From Crossiella sp. S99.2 (lineage in GTDB: Bacteria; Actinomycetota; Actinomycetes; Mycobacteriales; Pseudonocardiaceae): 64,000 nt of DNA. The stretch lies in NCBI RefSeq assembly GCF_023094165.1, contig NZ_JALMDK010000003.1, positions 744,001-808,000 of the forward strand. The letters run 5' to 3'. The notes below the pieces were generated by a model, which searched no databases, was not told where the DNA came from, and saw only the letters and a program-made list of their open reading frames with translations. Positions 8,839 through 17,307 of this stretch are shown piece by piece. Position 1 is the stretch's first letter; each line of letters begins with the position of its first letter. Position numbers and translations under genes: made by a program.

Positions 8839-9896
8839 CCCAGTCCCAGTCAGTAACCCCGGCCCACCCGACGGCCCCTGCCCAAGCAGCGACCCCGTTC
8901 CAGACCGTGACCCACCTGCTCTCCGGTGCGGCCCGGACCATGGTGGTCGGCACCGCCACCCGTCTCGGCCTGCCCGACGCCCTGGACCACACCCCACGCA
9001 CCGCCGACAACATCGCCGCCACCTGCGGAATCCCCGCCCCGCAAGTGATCCGGCTACTCCGCGCGCTGGCCGACCTCGGCCTGTGCACTGAGGGCGACAG
9101 CGGCTTCACCGCCACCGAGGCGGGCACCCTGCTCCGGTCCGATGTGGACGGTTCACTGCGGGCCTACGCCCTGCTCGCCTCGCACCCCACCGGCCTGGAA
9201 CCGCTGTCCCGCCTGGACTTCAGCCTGCGCACCGGTCGCGCGGCCTTCCCGGAGGTCTTCGGCAAGGAGGTGTTCGAGTACTTCGCCGCCGACCCGGAAC
9301 TGGCCACCCTCTACAACTCGGCCATGGGCCAGCCCACCCGGCACATCGCCAACGCCCTGCCCGACCTCTACGACTTCAGCCGGTGCAGCTCGATCACCGA
9401 TGTCGGCGGCGGCAACGGCAGCCTGCTCATCACCCTGCTGCACCGCTTCCCGGAGTTGCGCGGCCTGGTCTTCGACACCCAGGCCGCCGTCCCCGAGGCC
9501 GCCGAGGCGGTCCGTCAGGCCGGGCTGGGCGATCGCTGCGCCACCCAGGCCGGTGACTTCTTCGCCGAGGTCCCGCGCGGCGCGGATCTGTTCGTGCTCA
9601 AGTGGATCCTGCACGACTGGGACGATGACCAGGCCGTCCGGATCCTGGCCAACTGCCGGGCCGCACTGCCCGCGGACGGCCGGATCCTGATCGTCGACGA
9701 GGTCCTGCCGGAACGCGGAAACCCGGACCAGCCCAGGGATCCCGGCCTGACCGACATCCGGATGATGGTGCTCTACGGCGGCCGGGAACGCACCCGCGCC
9801 GAGTTCGAGCAACTCTGTGCCCGCGCCGACCTCACCGTCACCACAGCGGTGCGCCGCAACGGTGTCAGCCTGGTCGAGGCTGTCCATAGCAGCTGA
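8835..9896 (+). CDS. SAM-dependent O-methyltransferase (Methyltransf_2 family)
   Basis: 353 residues; ATG 8835 overlaps the ABC stop and has a strong GAAGGAG (8821-8827). An N-terminal winged-helix dimerisation domain (about 20-110) precedes the SAM fold with DVGGGNGSLL (about 189). The LKWILHDWDDD segment (about 255-265) carries the catalytic His typical of hydroxyneurosporene/plant-type O-methyltransferases. Co-expression with an iron-regulated ABC pair suggests it modifies a phenolic or pyridine ligand handled by the transporter, but no synthetase gene is nearby. The 3' end overlaps the convergent WYL gene by 32 bp. Confidence 0.85.
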   Translation: MTQSQSVTPAHPTAPAQAATPFQTVTHLLSGAARTMVVGTATRLGLPDALDHTPRTADNIAATCGIPAPQVIRLLRALADLGLCTEGDSGFTATEAGTLLRSDVDGSLRAYALLASHPTGLEPLSRLDFSLRTGRAAFPEVFGKEVFEYFAADPELATLYNSAMGQPTRHIANALPDLYDFSRCSSITDVGGGNGSLLITLLHRFPELRGLVFDTQAAVPEAAEAVRQAGLGDRCATQAGDFFAEVPRGADLFVLKWILHDWDDDQAVRILANCRAALPADGRILIVDEVLPERGNPDQPRDPGLTDIRMMVLYGGRERTRAEFEQLCARADLTVTTAVRRNGVSLVEAVHSS

Positions 9897-10854
9897 GGAC
9901 CGCGGTGGCGCGCTCCCGCAGCGTGGTGCGCAACCACTGCGGCGCCAGGGCTTCCGCGTTCGTCGCGAGCTGCCACAACGCCCATTCGGCGTGCCGCGCG
10001 TCCTGGAAGGTCGCCGCCAGCCGCAGCCAGCCGTCCGCGTCGACCTCGCCGGTGTCCTCGGCGCGGACGGTCAGCGCGGTGCCCACCAGGTCCGTCCGCC
10101 GCGCCGGATTGAGCCGCAGCAGCACGGTGATCTGGTCGCCGCCGGTCCGGAACCGGGTGCTGCGTTCCTGCCAGGCCCGGTCCAGATCAACCCGGTCCGG
10201 TCGCTGGGCGGGCTCGTCGAGTTCCTCGGCGGCCAGGATCCGGGACAGCCGATAGGTGCGATCCGCGCCGGACCGGGTGGCCAGCAGATAACCCTGCCCG
10301 CGCACGGTGACCAGTCCGATCGGATCCACCGTGCGCCACCGCGCGGCCTGGTCCGCGGCCGCGTAGTGGATGCGCAGCTTGTGCCCGGCGAACACCGCGC
10401 GCCGGACCTCGGCCACCACGGCAGCCGGCACCTCCTCGGCGACCTGCCGACGCGCGAGCAGATCGGTCTCCGGTTCGATGAGCAGTCTCTGGGCCGCCCC
10501 GGCCGCGGTGGTCCGATTGCTCTCCGGCAGCGCGTCCACCACCTTGCGCATGGCCGAAGCCAGCGCCGAGCCCAGTCCGAACGCCTGTCCGCCCCGCCGC
10601 GATCCGGCCACCAGCAACGCCAGCGCCTCGTCGTGGTTCAGCCCGGTGAGTTCGGTCTGGAACCCGGGCAGCAACGCGAACCCACCGAGCCGCCCGCGTT
10701 CGGCGTACACCGGCACACCGGCCGCGGACAACGCCTCGATATCGCGCAGCACCGTGCGCGTGGACACCTCCAGCTCCCGGGCCAGCGCGGTCGCGGACAG
10801 CCGCCCGTGCCGGCGCAGCAACAGCACCAGCGACACCAACCGGTCGGCACGCAT
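9865..10854 (-). CDS. YafY-type transcriptional regulator (HTH_11 plus WYL domain)
   Basis: 329 residues. N-terminal DeoR-like helix-turn-helix (RADRLVSLVLLLRRHGRLSATALARELEVS..., 1-60), a WYL domain in the middle (IHYAAADQAARWRTVDPIGLV) and a C-terminal WCX extension. It is divergent from the NTF2-like gene at 10916, with a perfect palindrome in the 61-bp gap, so it most likely controls that neighbour and itself. WYL domains often sense nucleic acid or nucleotide ligands; the ligand here is unknown. Confidence 0.88.
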   Translation of the reverse strand: MRADRLVSLVLLLRRHGRLSATALARELEVSTRTVLRDIEALSAAGVPVYAERGRLGGFALLPGFQTELTGLNHDEALALLVAGSRRGGQAFGLGSALASAMRKVVDALPESNRTTAAGAAQRLLIEPETDLLARRQVAEEVPAAVVAEVRRAVFAGHKLRIHYAAADQAARWRTVDPIGLVTVRGQGYLLATRSGADRTYRLSRILAAEELDEPAQRPDRVDLDRAWQERSTRFRTGGDQITVLLRLNPARRTDLVGTALTVRAEDTGEVDADGWLRLAATFQDARHAEWALWQLATNAEALAPQWLRTTLRERATAVLSCYGQPRPG

Positions 10855-10874
10855 GCCACAAGTCTACGGAAATA

Positions 10875-10893
10875 CACGACACAAGATGTCGTG
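10875..10893. promoter_or_regulatory. Perfect palindrome CACGACA-N5-TGTCGTG, likely WYL-regulator operator
   Basis: Two 7-bp arms with a 5-bp spacer, centred between the divergent WYL regulator and the NTF2-like gene. The spacing matches the second WYL pair in this window (42656-42680). Confidence 0.75.
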
Positions 10894-10915
10894 ATTGGTT
10901 GACAGGCTCCTTCCC

Positions 10916-11269
10916 ATGACAAGCAAGACAGTGGCCACCGAGCCGAACGATCTGGGCAGGTTCTTCATCGAACGCGGCAACGCGGGCGATGTGGACGGAC
11001 TGGTGGCGTTGTACGAGCCGGACGCCGTGCTGGCCTTCCCACCCGGCAACCTCGCCACCGGCCACGCCGAAATCCGCAAGGTGTACGAACAGTTCCTCGC
11101 CGCCGCACCCGTGCTCACACCCGGCAGGCAGCACGCCGCACTGGTGAACGGCGACCAGGCCCTCACCGCGTGCACCCTGGACAACGGCGAGATCACCGTG
11201 GAGATCGCCCGTCGCCAGCCCGACGGCACCTGGCTGTGGACCGTGGATCAGCCGGTACTTCTGCCGTAG
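10916..11269 (+). CDS. SnoaL/NTF2-like small protein
   Basis: 117 residues from ATG 10916; an upstream TTG at 10895 is in frame but overlaps the operator. It has the cone-shaped NTF2-like pattern: helix with FFIERGNAGDVDGLVALYEPDAVL, then GHAEIRKVYEQFLA and strands ending in WTVDQPVLLP. This fold serves as an enzyme (isomerase, cyclase) or ligand binder. Members of this YybH-like subgroup are often small stand-alone proteins beside YafY regulators. No specific reaction can be assigned. Confidence 0.8.
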   Translation: MTSKTVATEPNDLGRFFIERGNAGDVDGLVALYEPDAVLAFPPGNLATGHAEIRKVYEQFLAAAPVLTPGRQHAALVNGDQALTACTLDNGEITVEIARRQPDGTWLWTVDQPVLLP

Positions 11270-11324
11270 CGGGACTGCGGTGGGCTTGGCCCGTCCGGGC
11301 CCACCGCACCGCACGGGGACAGCG

Positions 11325-11612
11325 ATGAGACGAATCATCACGATCGGCGTCTACGGCGACACCGCCGAGACCTTCCTGCAAAGGCTCACCGACGAGGGCG
11401 TGGGCCTGCTGCTCGACCTCCGCCAGCGCCGCGGCGAACATCGGCTACCGCCACCTGAAGGATCTGGCGCCCACCACCGAACTACGCCAGCTCCAGTACC
11501 GCGAGGACGATCGCCAGGGCGTGGGCAAACGCAACCGCGCTGTTCTGCGTCGAGCGCGACGCGGCGGCCTGTCACCGCTCACTCGTGACCGCGCGCCTGC
11601 TGGGCTACTTGG
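11325..11612 (+). pseudogene. Decayed DUF488 gene
   Basis: Starts as a DUF488 protein (MRRIITIGVYGDTAETFLQRL ... LLLDLRQRRG) in one frame. It continues from about 11437 in the +1 frame (NIGYRHLKDLAPTTELRQL, REDDRQGVGKRNR), then from 11540 in the third frame (LFCVERDAAACHRSLVTARL). All three pieces are conserved DUF488 blocks in the right order, but the stretches between them are missing, so at least two deletions with frameshifts have occurred. No single frame encodes the protein. The end runs into the convergent hydrolase gene. Confidence 0.85.
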
Positions 11613-12525
11613 CTTCGACCCGTCCCACCGCGTCAGGTCCGGTCAGCAGGTCGGCGCGGGCGGACTGCCAGGCGGGGTCTTCGGGGTACAGCTCGCTGCG
11701 GAGGTAGGCCCAGGTGAGCCGCTGCACCGCGGCTACCCGGTCCGGGTTTTCGTCGGTGGTCTCGGCCACGTCGTAACCGGAGACGCCGCCGAGACCGTGT
11801 TCCGCGCCGAACAGGGTGAGCAGGGTCTTCGGGGCTGGGGCGAGGCGGTACGGGTCGGCGTGCCAGTCCGCGCCCTCGACGGTGAGGTGGGTGGAGATGT
11901 CCTTGTCGCCGGCGACCACCAGGGCGGGGGTGGTCATGGTGGTGAGGTCGGTGGCGGTGACGAAGGACAGCAGCTCGGTCGCGGACTCGGCGAGGGCCTC
12001 GCCACCCCGGCCGGGCGCGGCGAGCAGGACGCCTGCCTTGATCCGGGAATCGGCCAGGTTCAGGTCGGGATCGGTGATCTTCGCGCCCAGCAGCAGGCTT
12101 GCCGTGTGGCCGCCCATCGAGTGCCCGGCCACCGCGACCCGGTCGCGGTCCAGGCGGCCGCGCAGGTGCGGAACGGCGGTCTCGATGTCGTCCAGGCGGT
12201 CCAGGATCCGGGTCATGTCCTCGGCCCGGGAGCGCCAGTACAGCGGTGCGCCAGGGGTGGTGGGGTCCAGGTTCAGGCTGCGGGAGCTGAGATGGGTGGG
12301 CTGGATGACGGTGAAGCCGTGCGCTGCCCAGTAGTGCGCGAGCGGGGCGTAGCCGTTGAGCGAGGAGAGGTGGTTCGAGTAGCCCTGGCCGTGTGAGAGC
12401 AGGATGATCGGCAGCCCGGTTCCCTGCTGGGGCGCGGAAATCCGGAGTTGGAGGTCCACGGCGCGGCCGGGGGTCGGCAACACGACCGGACTGATCGACA
12501 GGACGGGGTGCGGCACAGCATTCAT
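11605..12525 (-). CDS. Alpha/beta hydrolase, chlorophyllase/dienelactone-hydrolase-like
   Basis: 306 residues from ATG 12525; a longer frame to 12588 lacks a good context. It has the oxyanion-type LLSHGQGYS strand, nucleophile elbow GHSMGGH (Ser in VAVAGHSMGGHTAS), a later Asp (VVAGDKDISTHL) and a late His (FGAEHGLGG). It has no signal peptide, so it is cytoplasmic. It is divergent from a TetR regulator at 12667 that probably controls it. The natural ester is unknown; relatives act on lipid-like or cyclic esters and are sometimes annotated as PAF-acetylhydrolase-like. Confidence 0.82.
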   Translation of the reverse strand: MNAVPHPVLSISPVVLPTPGRAVDLQLRISAPQQGTGLPIILLSHGQGYSNHLSSLNGYAPLAHYWAAHGFTVIQPTHLSSRSLNLDPTTPGAPLYWRSRAEDMTRILDRLDDIETAVPHLRGRLDRDRVAVAGHSMGGHTASLLLGAKITDPDLNLADSRIKAGVLLAAPGRGGEALAESATELLSFVTATDLTTMTTPALVVAGDKDISTHLTVEGADWHADPYRLAPAPKTLLTLFGAEHGLGGVSGYDVAETTDENPDRVAAVQRLTWAYLRSELYPEDPAWQSARADLLTGPDAVGRVEAK

Positions 12526-12590
12526 GGCAGATTGGTCCCTTGGCAGGAGGGTAGGACGGACAGGAGCGGTCCGTTCAAGTACGCTCAAGC

Positions 12591-12631
12591 GGAGCGGCGT
12601 TCCGGAACCGACGATACGGAGCAGCGTTCCG
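12591..12631. promoter_or_regulatory. Direct repeat GGAGCRGCGTTCCG (two copies), candidate TetR operator
   Basis: GGAGCGGCGTTCCG at 12591-12604 and GGAGCAGCGTTCCG at 12618-12631 lie 27 bp apart, each with partial internal dyad (GGA...TCC). A weaker GGAGCGGTCCG lies at 12563. They sit between the divergent hydrolase and TetR genes. Binding by the adjacent TetR is inference. Confidence 0.55.
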
Positions 12632-12666
12632 CTTTGTCAAACGGCCAGATCCTCAAGGAGTGCGCG

Positions 12667-13254
12667 GTGTCCAAGCCCAGCCAGCCGGAGCAGGTCCCGG
12701 CCCGGAGCAAGCGGGCCGATGCCCTGCGCAACCAGCAAACGCTGCTGGCCGCCGCCGCCGCGGTGTTCGTCACCTCGGGCGTGGACGCGCCGATCCGGGA
12801 GATCGCGGCCAAGGCGGGCGTCGGTATGGGCACCATCTACCGCAACTTCCCGACCAGGGCGGATCTCGTGGTCGCCGTCTACCGCCACCAGGTCGAGGCA
12901 TGTGTCGAAGCCGGCGGGACCCTGCTGGCCAGTGCCAGTTCACCGTTCGAGGCGCTCCGGCAGTGGGTTGACCTGTTCGTGGACTTCCTGGTCACCAAGC
13001 ACGGACTCGCCGACGTCATGCAGCCCAACAGTGGCTACGACGCGCTGCACGCCTTCTTCCTGGACCGGCTGGTGCCCGCCTGCGAGAACCTGCTCGGCGC
13101 CGCCGAGGAATCCGGTGAGATCAAGCCCGGCATCAAGGGCTACGAGCTGATGCGCGGCATCGGCAACCTGTGCGCCGGGCGGGATGACAACCCGGACTAC
13201 GACCCGCGCCGCCTGATCGAACTGCTGCTCCAGGGGCTGCTGCACCAGCGCTAG
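12667..13254 (+). CDS. TetR/AcrR-family transcriptional regulator
   Basis: 195 residues from GTG 12667 with RBS AAGGAG at 12655-12660. The N-terminal TetR helix-turn-helix spans about residues 20-65 (LLAAAAAVFVTSGVDAPIREIAAKAGVGMGTIYRNFPTR). The C-terminal ligand domain is of the SCO4008 type often seen in actinomycetes. It is divergent from the alpha/beta hydrolase and probably its repressor. The stop is one base from the convergent glutaminase stop. The effector is not known. Confidence 0.9.
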   Translation: MSKPSQPEQVPARSKRADALRNQQTLLAAAAAVFVTSGVDAPIREIAAKAGVGMGTIYRNFPTRADLVVAVYRHQVEACVEAGGTLLASASSPFEALRQWVDLFVDFLVTKHGLADVMQPNSGYDALHAFFLDRLVPACENLLGAAEESGEIKPGIKGYELMRGIGNLCAGRDDNPDYDPRRLIELLLQGLLHQR

Positions 13255-13255
13255 G

Positions 13256-14203
13256 TCAGAACACGGAGAGGCCAGTGAGGGTGGTGAAGTGGTCCAGTGC
13301 GGCCACGCCCGCCACCGAGTTGCCGCGCTCGTCCAGGGCCGGGCTCCAGGTGCACAGCGAGTACCGGCCCGGCACCACGGCCAGGATGCCGCCGCCGACC
13401 CCGCTCTTGCCCGGCAGCCCGACCCGGTAGGCGAACTCACCTGCGGCGTCGTACGCGCCACAGGTGAGCAGCACCGAGTTGACCCGTTTGGCCTCGCTGC
13501 GGGAAAGCAGCCGGGAGCCGTCGGCGCGCACGCCGTGCCGGGCCAGGAAGGAACCGGCCAGGGCGAGGTCGCGGCAGCTCATCGCGATCGAGCACTGCCA
13601 GAAGTAGTGCTCCAGGACGTCGGCGACCGGGTTCTCCAGGTTGCCGTAGCTGGCCATCAGGTGGGCCAGGGCGGCATTGCGGTCGCCGTGCTCGGCCTCG
13701 GAACGGGCCACCGCGGCGTCGAAGTCGACCCGGTCGTCGCCGCTCTCCGCGCGCAGGAAGTCCCGCACCGCGCCACGGGCGTCGCCGGTGAGGGTGAGCA
13801 GCCGGTCGGTGACCACCAGCGCGCCCGCGTTGATCAGCGGATTGCGCGGGATCCCGCTCTCGTGCTCCAGCTGCACCAGCGAGTTGAACGGGTTGCCCGA
13901 GGGCTCCCGCCCGACCCGCCGCCACAGTTGATCACCCTCGATGGCCAGCACCAGCGCCAGTGAGAACACCTTGGACACGCTCTGGATGGAGAACGGGATC
14001 TGCCATTCACCCACGCCGATGGTGTGCCCGGTGAGGTCGGTCGCGGCGAACCCGAACGTGGCCGGGTCCACCGCGGACAACGCCGGGATGTAGTCCGCCA
14101 CCCGGCCGGCCCGGCCCGCGCTCGGGCCGACCTCGGTGAGGATGCGGGCCAGCACTGCGGACAGCTCACCGGGGTCGGCGGCCTGCTGCTGTGGCGCGGT
14201 CAT
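13256..14203 (-). CDS. glsA: Glutaminase A
   Basis: Hydrolyses L-glutamine to glutamate and ammonia in the cytoplasm. 315 residues from ATG 14203, a normal length for bacterial GlsA. The serine beta-lactamase-like fold shows the catalytic S75-x-x-K78 (SIQSVSK), the conserved EPSGNPFNS, a PRNPLINAGA block, SYGNLENPVADVLEHYF and the glycine-rich GKSGVGGGI near the C-terminus. The STAS or ankyrin extension of some glutaminases is absent. Monocistronic; no regulatory site stands out. Confidence 0.95.
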   Translation of the reverse strand: MTAPQQQAADPGELSAVLARILTEVGPSAGRAGRVADYIPALSAVDPATFGFAATDLTGHTIGVGEWQIPFSIQSVSKVFSLALVLAIEGDQLWRRVGREPSGNPFNSLVQLEHESGIPRNPLINAGALVVTDRLLTLTGDARGAVRDFLRAESGDDRVDFDAAVARSEAEHGDRNAALAHLMASYGNLENPVADVLEHYFWQCSIAMSCRDLALAGSFLARHGVRADGSRLLSRSEAKRVNSVLLTCGAYDAAGEFAYRVGLPGKSGVGGGILAVVPGRYSLCTWSPALDERGNSVAGVAALDHFTTLTGLSVF

Positions 14204-14255
14204 CGGGCTCCTTCGCACTGTGAACCAATGCGACCCTAACAACCGTCGGCCACGA

Positions 14256-14786
14256 TCAGCCCACGGTGTAACGGAACCCTTCGTCCTCGATTTCCGGGTC
14301 GTCATCGTCGTCCTCGCGGACCGGGGCGTCCTTGTCCGCGTTGAACTTGCCGTCGCCGTCGTCCACGGTCAGCAGCGCGCGCAGCGAGTGCGTGCCCTGA
14401 CCCAGCGCGGGGTCGAGGGTGACCGGGACGTTGCGGTGCGCGCCCGGCTGGATCGGGGTGGAGCCGAGCAGCTTGCCACTGAGGTCGAAGACCACCAGGT
14501 GACCGGCGACCGGCAGTTCGGACTCCTCGATCAGCACCTGCTTGCCGTCACCGCGCTGGTCGTCGGCGTCGATTTCGGTGCGCGGGAAGGACACCGGGGC
14601 GAGCAGCTTGGGCTGTGCGACGACCGGGGCGGGCGCGGGGACCGGGGTGTTGATACCGGGGATGCCGGTCAGCGGTGCGGGCTGGCCCGGCGTGCTGGGG
14701 GCGGCCGCGGCAGAGCAGCCGCCGAGCAACAGGCCGAGGACGCCGGTGGTCGCGGCCAGGTATCGGGCTCGGTGGTTTGTGTTCAT
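14256..14786 (-). CDS. Secreted lipoprotein with DUF7282-like domain
   Basis: 176 residues. Signal peptide with lipobox LLLGGC (Cys near 24), then an Ala/Pro-rich linker (about 27-60). The beta-rich domain (VLIEESELPVAGHLVVFDLSGKLLGSTPI ... HSLRALLTVDDGDGKFNADKDAPV) resembles DUF7282 cell-surface domains. The acidic run EDDDDDPEIEDE near the end could bind cations. Anchored at the outer face of the membrane; function unknown. Monocistronic, between glutaminase and the LysR gene. Confidence 0.75.
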   Translation of the reverse strand: MNTNHRARYLAATTGVLGLLLGGCSAAAAPSTPGQPAPLTGIPGINTPVPAPAPVVAQPKLLAPVSFPRTEIDADDQRGDGKQVLIEESELPVAGHLVVFDLSGKLLGSTPIQPGAHRNVPVTLDPALGQGTHSLRALLTVDDGDGKFNADKDAPVREDDDDDPEIEDEGFRYTVG

Positions 14787-14846
14787 AGCACCTAGCTTCG
14801 CCGCGGGACCTGGAGACTCGATGAGCCCAAGATGAGCACATCTTCA

Positions 14847-15785
14847 TCAACCGCCGCGCAGCACCCGGAGATCCGCGGCGGGCAGCCACTGCCGGTCCGG
14901 GTCGAAGGGCCGGAAACCCGCGCTGAGGTGCTCGATCAGCCTGGGCAGCACCGGATGGCGGTTGCTGCGGCGCCAGAGCACGGACCACGGGTACAGCGGA
15001 ATCGGGTGCACGACCGGGATGCGCGCGATGCCGGGATGCCAGGGCACCCGCATGCGTTCGGAGCCGAACATGAAGCGGTCCGGGTCGGTGGCGAGCCGGT
15101 CCAACATGTGCTCCAGGCCGAAACTGGGGCCCGAGGGGTCGATGGTGAGGCCGAAGTCGGCGCGATAGGCCTCGTAGTAGTCGGCCCACTCGCTGCCGGG
15201 CTCGTTGCCGGGCATCCAGGCGATCGAGTCGGCCAGCTCGACGGGCCGCACCTTCCGGCGAGTGGCCAGCCGGTGCTTGCGGCCGGCCAGGAAGTGGAAC
15301 GGCTCCAGCAGGGCCGGGGTGTGCTCGATGGCCGGGTCGAGCGGTCCGGCGATCCGGGCGAAGGCCACGTCCACGGTGCCGTCCAGCAACGCGGATACCC
15401 CGGTGCGCAGGCCCTTCGCCGCCACGATGTCGATCTCGACGTCCGGGTTGGCCTCGTGGAACTCCCTGATCAGCTCGGTCGGGGCGAGCCGGGCGCCGAG
15501 CACGTCCACCCGCAGCGGCCGGTCCCGGCGGCGCACCGCGGTGACGGCCTGGTCGGCCAGGGCGAGCAGGGCGCGGGCGGGCGGCAGGAAGGCCGCGCCG
15601 TCCTCGGTGAGCCCGGTGCCGGTGCGACCGCGGTGCAGCAACGCGGTGCCCAGTCCCGCCTCCAGCTTGGCGATCCGCTTGGAGACCGCCTGCTGGGTCA
15701 GGCCGAGCTGGTCGGCGGCCGCGCCGAAGTGCTGCTCGTCCGCGATCGCGACGAAGGCCCGGACCGCGCCGAGATCCAGTTCCAC
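14847..15785 (-). CDS. LysR-family transcriptional regulator
   Basis: 312 residues from GTG 15785; the longer frame from 15914 adds an unlikely low-complexity tail. LysR helix-turn-helix at residues 1-60 (VRAFVAIADEQHFGAAADQLGLTQQAVSKRIAKLEAGLG), followed by a two-lobe periplasmic-binding-like effector domain. No divergent target lies immediately next to it; upstream, the convergently oriented secreted-protein gene ends at 15927. Target and inducer are unknown. Confidence 0.9.
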   Translation of the reverse strand: MELDLGAVRAFVAIADEQHFGAAADQLGLTQQAVSKRIAKLEAGLGTALLHRGRTGTGLTEDGAAFLPPARALLALADQAVTAVRRRDRPLRVDVLGARLAPTELIREFHEANPDVEIDIVAAKGLRTGVSALLDGTVDVAFARIAGPLDPAIEHTPALLEPFHFLAGRKHRLATRRKVRPVELADSIAWMPGNEPGSEWADYYEAYRADFGLTIDPSGPSFGLEHMLDRLATDPDRFMFGSERMRVPWHPGIARIPVVHPIPLYPWSVLWRRSNRHPVLPRLIEHLSAGFRPFDPDRQWLPAADLRVLRGG

Positions 15786-15926
15786 GCCACTCCCCTGCTG
15801 TCCGTCCTGAGCCACCGTACAACCAGCAGGAGGGGCGGATGCGGTGCTGCCCGCACCCGCACGCGATGGCCGGCCGGTCGCGGATCCGACCGGCCGGCAG
15901 CCACGCTGTGTCAATTGCCGGTGGAG

Positions 15927-16949
15927 TTACTGGGCGCCGTTGGCACCTAGCGACGCGCCAGTGAGCTGCAGTTCAGCCGAAAGTACATCTTGCAGGCCGT
16001 CCCGTGGTGCCGCACTCCTGGTTACCAGGGCCATGCCGTGCATCTGCCCTCTCGGGCCGTTGGGGACGGCTTTGACCGGGATGCGAAACTCCTTGAATTT
16101 GCCGGGCTCGAGATTCCCGATTTCGCAGTCGACGATCTCCGGCACCGCCGGGTCGGCGTCCTTGAGGGTCATGCTGCAACCGGCCGGCAGCGAGCCGGCC
16201 GTACTCGTGTTCACATACAGTGCGGTGATCAGTTGCAGACGGACCTTGTACGCGACCTGATCCCCGATGTTGTACACCCGGTACGCGGCCTCGGAGGGCT
16301 TGCTCGACACAATGGCCGTGGAGGCCGCCAACGCGATTCGCGGCCCCGCCTGCACCTGTCGATCGTAATCAGGCGCGGGAGGCACCGGAAGGGAGATCAC
16401 CCCGCCGGGAACGGTGATGTTGTCGGTGATGTTGCGCTCGGGGTCGCTGTGCGCCTGGGCGGAACGCACGATCGCGACACCATAGGTGGGCACGGCGGGC
16501 GCGCCCTGGTAGATCTTCAGCGGCAAAGTCACTTCCACCCGCGCATTACGCTTGAGTGGCGCGATAGTGCACTTGACGACCTCCGGGACCCGGTAATCCT
16601 TGTTCTGGTAATACATGACGCATCCGGTCGGCAACTTCTTGGCACTGTCGACATTGACGAAAATGGGCGTAGTGTAATATAGCTCCGCATTCCCGACCAT
16701 GTCACGCCCGTGATTGATGACCGTCATGGCGCGATCCGTTGACCCACCTGGAACAAATTCCGCCCCGCCGCGCATCAGGTACAGATCAACATCTCCGGCC
16801 TGCGCCCGCGGCCCCTCGACCGCCTGCGATACCCCCGATGCGGCCAACAATGCCGCTATTGCCACCACGCTGCCCAGCAGCGCGAGCCCACGACTTCGCA
16901 AACTCACCGTCAACATCCCCTGTCTGGAATCGGTAGACGAATTGACCAT
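15927..16949 (-). CDS. Secreted protein with two repeated beta domains
   Basis: 340 residues from ATG 16949 (ATG 16916 also possible). A membrane-spanning signal (LALLGSVVAIAALLAASGVSQA) is followed by two homologous beta-rich domains. Both contain a LPTGC/LPAGC turn, a VPEVVKC/VPEIVDC strand and a charged-to-LPLKI/IPVKA strand, so each has a paired Cys that could form a disulfide. The arrangement resembles DUF11/CARDB-like surface modules. Codon use is less GC-extreme than neighbours and the 5' flank is AT-rich. No function can be given; probably cell-wall-associated. Confidence 0.75.
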   Translation of the reverse strand: MVNSSTDSRQGMLTVSLRSRGLALLGSVVAIAALLAASGVSQAVEGPRAQAGDVDLYLMRGGAEFVPGGSTDRAMTVINHGRDMVGNAELYYTTPIFVNVDSAKKLPTGCVMYYQNKDYRVPEVVKCTIAPLKRNARVEVTLPLKIYQGAPAVPTYGVAIVRSAQAHSDPERNITDNITVPGGVISLPVPPAPDYDRQVQAGPRIALAASTAIVSSKPSEAAYRVYNIGDQVAYKVRLQLITALYVNTSTAGSLPAGCSMTLKDADPAVPEIVDCEIGNLEPGKFKEFRIPVKAVPNGPRGQMHGMALVTRSAAPRDGLQDVLSAELQLTGASLGANGAQ

Positions 16950-17240
16950 GCGAGTGTTTCAGTCCGGACAATTTCCGTCCATCGGGTTCACACGACAGGG
17001 AACCACCTGCCGATCGAGCGAGCCGTCAGTAACATGGTGTATCCATCAACCCAAAAAACGGCCGAACAATATCTAGGTATAAATGCGTTGAAGCGCTACC
17101 TGCTGTTTTTCGCCACCCAGCGAAACCGGGATGCACACCGGCGCGGGATGCCCACCACAGCGCGAGCGCGCCAGCAGCCGCCGGGCGTGGCGATCAGCGC
17201 CAGACACGATCCGGGTGCAGGGCAGCATGTTCCCGAGTGT
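16950..17240. other. Intergenic stretch, AT-rich half upstream of the secreted-protein gene
   Basis: Bases 16950-17110 are unusually AT-rich for this window and contain runs such as AATATCTAGGTATAAATG; they probably hold the promoter of the gene starting at 16949. The rest returns to high GC. A 79-codon frame at 17034-17273 has no RBS and no recognisable protein, and I do not call it. Confidence 0.5.
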
Positions 17241-17266
17241 GGTGACCGGCATTCGGCCCGGTCACC
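17241..17266. terminator. GC-rich hairpin downstream of the MFS gene
   Basis: GGTGACCG and CGGTCACC form an 8-bp stem around a 10-base loop, 42 bp past the MFS stop on the minus strand. There is no T-tract, so it would be a non-canonical actinomycete terminator or an mRNA-end stabiliser. Confidence 0.4.
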
Positions 17267-17307
17267 GTGGTGACGCTGGGAAATCCGGGCCGGACAAACA
17301 AACGCGG

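Noticed and set aside
17034..17273. 79-codon frame in the AT-rich region.
   Set aside because: No RBS, mixed composition and no recognisable protein; it lies in the promoter region of the 16949 gene.
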